A stretch of 36,222 nt of DNA from Bremia lactucae. Lineage: Eukaryota > Oomycota > Peronosporomycetes > Peronosporales > Peronosporaceae. Numbering within the stretch: the stretch's first letter is position 1; each line of letters begins with the position of its first letter. The stretch lies in assembly GCF_004359215.1 (NCBI RefSeq), contig NC_090615.1, positions 5,865,838-5,902,059 of the forward strand, in the 5' to 3' direction. Positions 22,301-28,519 of this stretch are shown piece by piece. Under the pieces are notes generated by a model that saw only the letters and a program-made list of their open reading frames with translations, was not told the origin of the DNA and ran no database searches. The translations under genes were made by a program, and so were the position numbers.

Positions 22301-25300
22301 TGGCTGTGAAGCTGAGAAAATCTGTTTTATCTTTGACGAGTCAAATGTGTTGGATTCTGCGTTTCTGGAGCGCATGAATGCATTACTTGCCTCGGGTGAA
22401 GTGCCTGGCTTGTTTGAAGATGATGAATACACATCACTCATGCATGCTTGTCGTGAAGCTGTACAGCGTGATGGTGTTATAGTGGAAAATACAGAAGACG
22501 AACTTTTTCGCTACTTTACAAAGCAGGTTCAGCGAAATCTTCACGTGGTGTTTACCATGAATCCAGCATCAGGAGGCTTTCAAAATCGTACTAATACCTC
22601 CCCAGCTCTTTTTAATCGATGTGTAGTTGATTGGTTTGGTACGTGGAACGATCATGCACTAGCACAGGTGGCGTATGAATTTACAAATACGTTAGATCTA
22701 GCTGGGTCCACGGAATTCCTTGTTCCAGATGATACTGCTGACATTTTGGCAAAGCTGATCCCGCATATCAATACGGGAACATTTCATGACGTGCTGGTCG
22801 GGAGTATTGTTCAGTTTCACCATGCTGTTTTGCTTCACATGCGACGTCTTCAAAAGCGCCACATGCGATACAACCACATCTCACCTAGGGACTACTTGGA
22901 ATTTATTCGCCATTTCGTGTCATTGTATTCTGAAAAGCGTGCGCAGCTTGAAGATCAGCAACTTCACTTAAATGTAGGTGTGCAAAAATTGCAGGCTACA
23001 CATGAGCAAGTTGCGGAGCTGCAAGGTCAGCTTAGTGTTAAAGAAAAAGAACTCAAGAAAAAGGATGTGGAAGCGAACGAAAAGCTTCAGCAAATGGTGC
23101 AAGAGCAAAACGAAGCTCAAACAAAAAAGAAGGATACAGAGGCACTCGCTGCTGATCTCGCAAGCAAGGATGAGGAAATTCGATCGCGGAAGATCGTCGT
23201 TGAGGCTGATCTTGCACAAGCTGAGCCAGCCCTTTTAGATGCTCAGGCGTCTGTAAACTCAATTCGTAAGGCACAGCTTGATGAAATTCGAGCCCTAGCA
23301 CGCCCTCCTGCTGCTGTTCGAATGACAATGGAGGCAGTAGCAGTTATGCTAGGGGAATCAAGCTTGGAATGGGCTGACCTACGGCGTTTTATCCGCAAGG
23401 ATGACTTTATCTCTCAGGTCGTACACTTTGACTCGGAGAAGCTAACAGCTCGCCAGCGGCACACTATTCAAACAAATTATGTCGACAAGGTTGACGAATT
23501 TGACTACGAAAAGGTAAATCGTGCGTCGAAAGCTTGCGGGCCGTTGTATAAATGGATCGTTTCGCAGTTGAGCTACACAAACATTCTGCACAAAATTCAA
23601 CCACTGCGAGCTGAAGTCCAGACGCTGATGGATAAGTCGTCAGATCTGCGAGAAAGATACGAACAAGCTAAAACGACCATTGATGCACTTGAGATACGCA
23701 TTGATAATTTCAAGCACGAGTATGCAGCGTTGATTAATGAAGCTCAGATTATTACAAACGACATGACCTCTGTAACAAAGAAAGTGAAGCGTTCGGTAGC
23801 GTTGCTTCAGAGTTTGCTACAAGAGAGTGAGCGATGGGAAGCTGGATCGAACGAGTTTGATACACAAATGAAGACACTCGTGGGCGACACATTGTTGTCC
23901 TCGGCATTTCTTACCTACATTGGTTTTCTTGATTTTCAGCAACGAAAGATCTTGGTCCAGGACTGGCGAGACATTCTTGACTCAATGGCCATAAGCACGA
24001 AGCCTCAGTTGAGCTTCGTAGACTACCTATCAAGACCGAACGAACAATTGGAATGGCAGACAAGCGATCTGCCTTCGGACGAATTGTGTTACGAGAATGC
24101 TATCATTCTGCAGCGTTTTCACCGATTTCCATTGATAATTGATCCTTCAGGCCAAGCAAACAATTTTATCATGAAATACTACAGCCTCAAGTCCAGTGCA
24201 AAAATTGCACAAACATCTTTCTTGGACAGCTCTTTCATGAAGGTATTGGCGAGCGCTATTCGCTTTGGTACTGCTCTTTTAGTGCATGAGGTAGAAAATA
24301 TAGACCCGATTTTAAATCCGGTGCTGAATCGTGAACTCTACAAGACGGGAGGGCGGGTTTTGATTCGTCTTGCTGGCGAGGAAATCGACTACTCGCCAGA
24401 CTTTCGACTTTTTTTGATCACAAGAGACCCATCGTGTCGATTCTCGCCTGATATTTGTAGCCGAGTGACTTTTGTTAATTTCACGGTAACCCCAAGCTCA
24501 TTAGAGAGTCAAGGATTAAGCATCCTTTTGAAAAGCGAACAGCCCGAAGCAGAGGAAAAAAGAAATAATCTTCTTAAATTACAAGGCGAATTCCAGGCAA
24601 AGTTACGAGAGCTTGAAGACTCCCTACTGCAACAAATAAATAATGTGCAGGGCAACATTCTAGACGACGATCGAGTCATTAATGCTTTGGAAAGCATGAA
24701 GGCCGAGGCTGCTCAAATCTCACAGCAGGTCGCAGAAACAGAAACGACCATGGCAATTGTGGAGAAAGCAACAAGTCGCTACCGACCACTTGCAAAGGCA
24801 AGTTCCAGATTATTTTTTGCGCTTGATAACTTGTCAGCCGTTCATTTCTTGTACCAGTACTCGCTAGACTTCTTCCTTTCTTTGTTATCAAAGGTTCTTG
24901 CTCAGCCTACTCAAGGTGGAGATTCGGCACGTCTAGCTAGCATTTCTACTGGACTTTTTGTACAGCTCGCTAGGCGCGTGAGTCGAGGTCTTGCTGAAAA
25001 TGACAAGCTTATGTTTGCATTGCGACTGTCTCAAATATATTTGGAGCTTGAGCACCACAGTGTCACCTCAGAAGCTACAGAATCAATAAATAATAAAAAT
25101 GCGTTTGACGGGCCTACTGATGAGGACATGGATTTGCTTCTTGGAAACGCTTCCGTCTTCTTAAATGCTGATGGTAGTGCACGGCGCAGCGAATTTGAAC
25201 AGTTGCTGCCGGCATTCGCAAAAGCGGAATTAGATCAATTATTAAAGCTAATGAAGTTATCAACGTTTAGTCACCTGGAAACGCATGTACGTGGTCACGC

Positions 25301-27410
25301 TGCCGCATGGAATAATTTCATAAAAGCCCCGTTAGCTGAGGATGCTCTACCTGAGAATTGGGATATGGAATCTGTGGAAGTTTCGGCAAGTCCGCGTCGC
25401 GCTGCCTTCCGAAACATGATTTTGATTCATTTCTTACGTCCCGACCGAATCACTTTTGCATCGGAGCGGTACATCGAGCTTATTTTCACAGCATCATTTC
25501 CGTGGCGTGGTGAAATTGAGCTGTCGAAGAATATCAAGGAAGACACCCAAGCAACACGTGGAGTACTCTTGTGCTCTACAACTGGTTTTGATCCAAGTGC
25601 GCAGATAGACGAACTTGCGGTGGTCTCGCAAAAGAAGTACAATTCAGTGTCTATGGGTTCAGCGGAAGGTTTTGATGCGGCTGAAAAGGGTTTAAATACG
25701 GCTCTGAAGCACGGGACCTGGTTGCTGTTGCGCAATGTCCATTTGTGTCCATCATGGCTCGTCAGTATTGAGAAGAAGCTATACAATGCACGCGAAAGCG
25801 TTCACGCGAACTTTCGTTTATTCTTGACAAGCGAGATTAATCCAAATCTGCCAGTAAATCTCGTACGCATGTGCGACATTTTTGTATTTGAGCCCCCGAG
25901 TGGTATGAAGCTGAGTATTGTGCGATCGCTAGACACGGTGGCAGCGGACCGCATGAATCGCTCACCTACTGAACGTGCTCGTCTTTATCTATTGCTCGCT
26001 TGGTTTCACGCCTTAGTGCACGAGCGCCTGCGCTTTGTACCGATTGGCTGGTCGAAAACGTACGAATTTAGCCAGTCTGACTTCCGTGGAGCTTGTGACG
26101 TGATTGATCGCTGGGTGGACTCTGTCGCTAACGACCGGGCGCATGTTGCTCCTGACAATATTCCGTGGACAGCGATTCGAACTACGCTGAAAGAGTCAGT
26201 CTACGGTGGTCGTGTGGACAATACGTTCGACCAGGAGTTGATGGATACGCTTCTCGAGCATGTCTTCACGCCAGCTAGCTATGAGCACACATTCGAGCTT
26301 GTAGTGCCGGATCAAGACAACGACACGACAGGTCTGGTGATTGCTGAGGGCAAGACGAATGCGCAATTCATGGATTGGGTTCTTGCTCTTCCGACGACAA
26401 ATCCTCCTTCATGGATGGGTCTGCCACGATCAGCGGAAACAATGGTACTTATTAATCAGGGTGCGCGTATGATGCGAAACTTGCAGGTGATGCAAGACTT
26501 TTACGGAAGCGAAGGCGGCGAAGACAGCGCTGCTGCAGATGACGAAAATAAAATGGTGCTAGGTGCTGCAGCTGCCGATGGCGAAGATGTTCGTCCCAAA
26601 TGGGTGCAGGATCTGGACCGTCGTGTTTGTGCTTGGTTGGAGCTATTTCCAACCGAAGGACTTTCTGTCTCTAGTGACCGTGATCCAGTTCACTTTAGCA
26701 ACCCCGTCTACCGTTGTATGTTCCGTGAGCTGGAATTAGGAGCTACCTATCTGAACGAAGTGGTCAATTTATTGCGAACGGTGCAACAAGTGTGTGCTTA
26801 CAAGGCGAAACCGTCAAATGAAATACGCGAAGCCATGCGCACATTGTACCGAGATCACGTACCTAAGCAATGGATGCAACTGTATCGTGTCTCCAAGGAG
26901 CTTAGCTTGAGCGAGTGGCTCTCGGACTTTGCTCGGCGTGTACACCAATTAACGGCCCTATCTGCTGTTGCTCCGACACAGATTATGCAGCAGCCAAATG
27001 GCATTTGGCTCGGTGGGTTTTTCTCACCTGAAGCGTTTGTGACGGCTGCTCGCCAAAGTGTGGCAGCTGATCTAGGGTGCTCACTGGACGAATTGCACTT
27101 GCTTGCTAATGTTGAAGAGTCTTCCGCTGGTGGATTCACTGCACGTGGACTACTGTTAGAAGGTGCTACTTGGAATTTCACAGGCTTTGCACCGTCGAAT
27201 GAAATTCGAAACAGTTTGTCGGCACTGCACTTTCGCTGGGCGCCCCGTCGCGATGACTCTGTAAATCTTCGTCTGCTTCCAGTGTACTTAAATAGCAAGC
27301 GCGAGACTCTACTTTTCTCCGTGGCAGTCCACGTTGAAGAGACTGCATTTTTGAAAACACAATGGGTGCAACGCTCGGTGGCACTAGTGCTTTGGGAATT
27401 GGAGGGGTAA
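13332..27410 (+). CDS. DYNC1H1: Cytoplasmic dynein 1 heavy chain (4692 aa)
   Basis: Minus-end-directed microtubule motor, the heavy chain of cytoplasmic dynein. ATG at 13332 ([14 protein letters not shown]) is chosen; the frame is open from a GTG at 13314, but no ATG lies earlier. Order: tail about 1-1370, linker about 1370-1890, then six AAA modules. P-loops: AAA1 [10 protein letters not shown] about 1917, AAA2 GASGTGKSS about 2223, AAA3 GPPGSGKT about 2595, AAA4 GESGAGKT about 2943; AAA5 and AAA6 lack P-loops, as expected. AAA1 shows [20 protein letters not shown] and Walker B CFDEFNR; AAA2 has [20 protein letters not shown], the cytoplasmic dynein 1 form. The coiled-coil stalk and microtubule-binding domain span about 3200-3510. 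A variable acidic/Ala loop lies near 4390-4420 in the C-terminal region. Length and P-loop positions agree closely with animal dynein 1 (about 4640 aa). The coding region is intronless over 14 kb, except for a possible intron at the extreme 3' end (27407-27477) that would replace the stop. Confidence 0.97.
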   Translation: [4692 protein letters not shown]

Positions 27411-27477
27411 GTAAACGTCAAGAATGTATGAAAGACAAGCGATGCCTTAACTGATTGTTAATTTCTTTGAGCATTAG
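27407..27477 (+). other. Possible 71-nt intron at the dynein 3' end
   Basis: The annotated stop TAA (27408-27410) lies inside a perfect donor, GG|GTAAGT. CTTAAC at 27446-27451 is a good branch site and the acceptor CATTAG ends at 27477. Size fits the other introns here. Splicing would change the end from ELEG-stop to ELEGLFYY-stop, with TGA at 27491-27493. Confidence 0.5.
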
Positions 27478-27655
27478 TCTCTTTTACTATTGACTTGTTA
27501 TGACTTTGCTTTCGTTCATCCGTCTGTATCAAGCGCATGCCGGATTTTCTCACTTGCTCCAAGGCTCTTTAAGAGAATCGTGAAAGGTTTGAACCTTTCT
27601 TGACGAAGAGATGGATTGCTGTTCTTAATAGCTCCCGAGAAAAAGCGACAATCTG
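27478..27655. other. Dynein 3' region and elicitin-like gene promoter
   Basis: No further coding region is seen. An 18-bp near-palindrome, GAAAGGTT-tg-AACCTTTC (27582-27599), could be a regulatory site or part of the dynein 3' end. Confidence 0.5.
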
Positions 27656-27672
27656 TTCATTTCTCAATTTGC
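27656..27672 (+). promoter_or_regulatory. Oomycete Inr + FPR core promoter of the elicitin-like gene
   Basis: TTCATTTCTCAATTTGC combines an initiator (TCATTTC) with a flanking promoter element (CAATTTGC) at the spacing known for oomycete genes. It lies 40 nt upstream of the ATG at 27713. This is the clearest core promoter in the window. Confidence 0.7.
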
Positions 27673-27712
27673 GCTCAACCAAGTAATACGCTTAATCTTC
27701 AAGCTGTACACC

Positions 27713-28351
27713 ATGCAGTTTAAACTCTTTGTCTTTCTCGTGCTCACGACTCTTGGAGCTGCCGCCGAAGACGCCTGTCCCCCCACGGAGGTCGTCAAGT
27801 TTGCTGAGCTGTACGCTAACCCACATTTGCATTCGTGTCAGAAAAATTCCGATGGCTTCTCCATGGCTCCACCAACGGGCTACCCAACGGATTCACAACT
27901 CGCAGCCATGTGTGATTCTGATGCATGCCATGCCTTGATGGACGACGTGTTTGCAATGAAGCCTACAAATTGCTATCTATCTTTCTCGGGCATGAAGCTC
28001 AATGCGTACAAGATTGCATGCAGCTTTAAAAGTGCGTGCAAAAGCGACACGGAAAAATGTCACGAGGACGAGACGCATCCACCAACGTCGGAGGCTCCCA
28101 AAGACGCGACATGGGAGACAACGGAAGATGAGCAGAAACATTCGAATCACGAGCCTAGTGAGCAGGATCTGACGCCAAAGCCTTTTTACAAGGACGAGGA
28201 GCCCAAGATAGAGCATTGCGAAATGGACTCGGCAATCATTGAAGCAGCAAAAGTCGCGCACGATCTTCAAACTTCGATGAACGACACCGCTCTTGAATTT
28301 TCTCCGACGCCCGCCACGACGTACAAGGCAACCGAGGCCCCCAAAGTATAA
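27713..28351 (+). CDS. Elicitin-like protein (ELL) with long C-terminal extension, 212 aa
   Basis: Secreted oomycete elicitin-family protein; classical elicitins bind sterols and lipids and can trigger plant defence. A signal peptide (MQFKLFVFLVLTTLGAAA, cleavage near 18) precedes an elicitin domain of about 22-109. Cysteines lie at 22, 42, 67, 72, 87, 103, 109, 116 and 169. The core pattern C-19-C-24-C-4-C-14-C-21-C (22, 42, 67, 72, 87, 109) is close to the elicitin pattern C-23-C-23-C-4-C-14-C-23-C, so this is a divergent elicitin-like member rather than a classical 98-aa elicitin. Cys103, 116 and 169 are extra. Residues 117-212 form an acidic, Thr/Pro/Ser/Glu-rich extension that may be O-glycosylated and attached to the wall; no hydrophobic GPI-type tail is present. 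It is single-exon, with an Inr/FPR promoter 40 nt upstream. It ends 168 bp from the convergent minus-strand gene. Confidence 0.9.
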   Translation: MQFKLFVFLVLTTLGAAAEDACPPTEVVKFAELYANPHLHSCQKNSDGFSMAPPTGYPTDSQLAAMCDSDACHALMDDVFAMKPTNCYLSFSGMKLNAYKIACSFKSACKSDTEKCHEDETHPPTSEAPKDATWETTEDEQKHSNHEPSEQDLTPKPFYKDEEPKIEHCEMDSAIIEAAKVAHDLQTSMNDTALEFSPTPATTYKATEAPKV

Positions 28352-28519
28352 ACCTTTGCTTGTTTGTCAATCGCAACCGTTTACATTTATCATGTAATGA
28401 GCGTAGTCGTAGCGCTACAAACAAGATACACGATGTCGTCTTCTCTTAAATGTCCCGATGTTTCACTAGCGTTGCTGTCATTGAGAAAGTGTGATAATTT
28501 TAAATGCTCATTCTATTTG
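28352..28519. other. Short convergent intergenic region
   Basis: 168 bp between the stops of the elicitin-like gene and the 1021-aa gene. No further feature is seen; it presumably holds both polyadenylation regions. Confidence 0.6.

Noticed and set aside
23053..23328. Leu/Phe-rich minus-strand frames over the dynein stalk
   Set aside because: They arise from the Lys/Glu-rich coiled-coil codons on the other strand.
26855..27421. 188-codon minus-strand open frame opposite the dynein 3' end
   Set aside because: Ser/Arg/Cys-rich shadow of the dynein coding strand with no family features.
27582..27599. Near-palindrome as a bacterial-type terminator
   Set aside because: The genome is eukaryotic and no T-run follows; kept only as a possible site.
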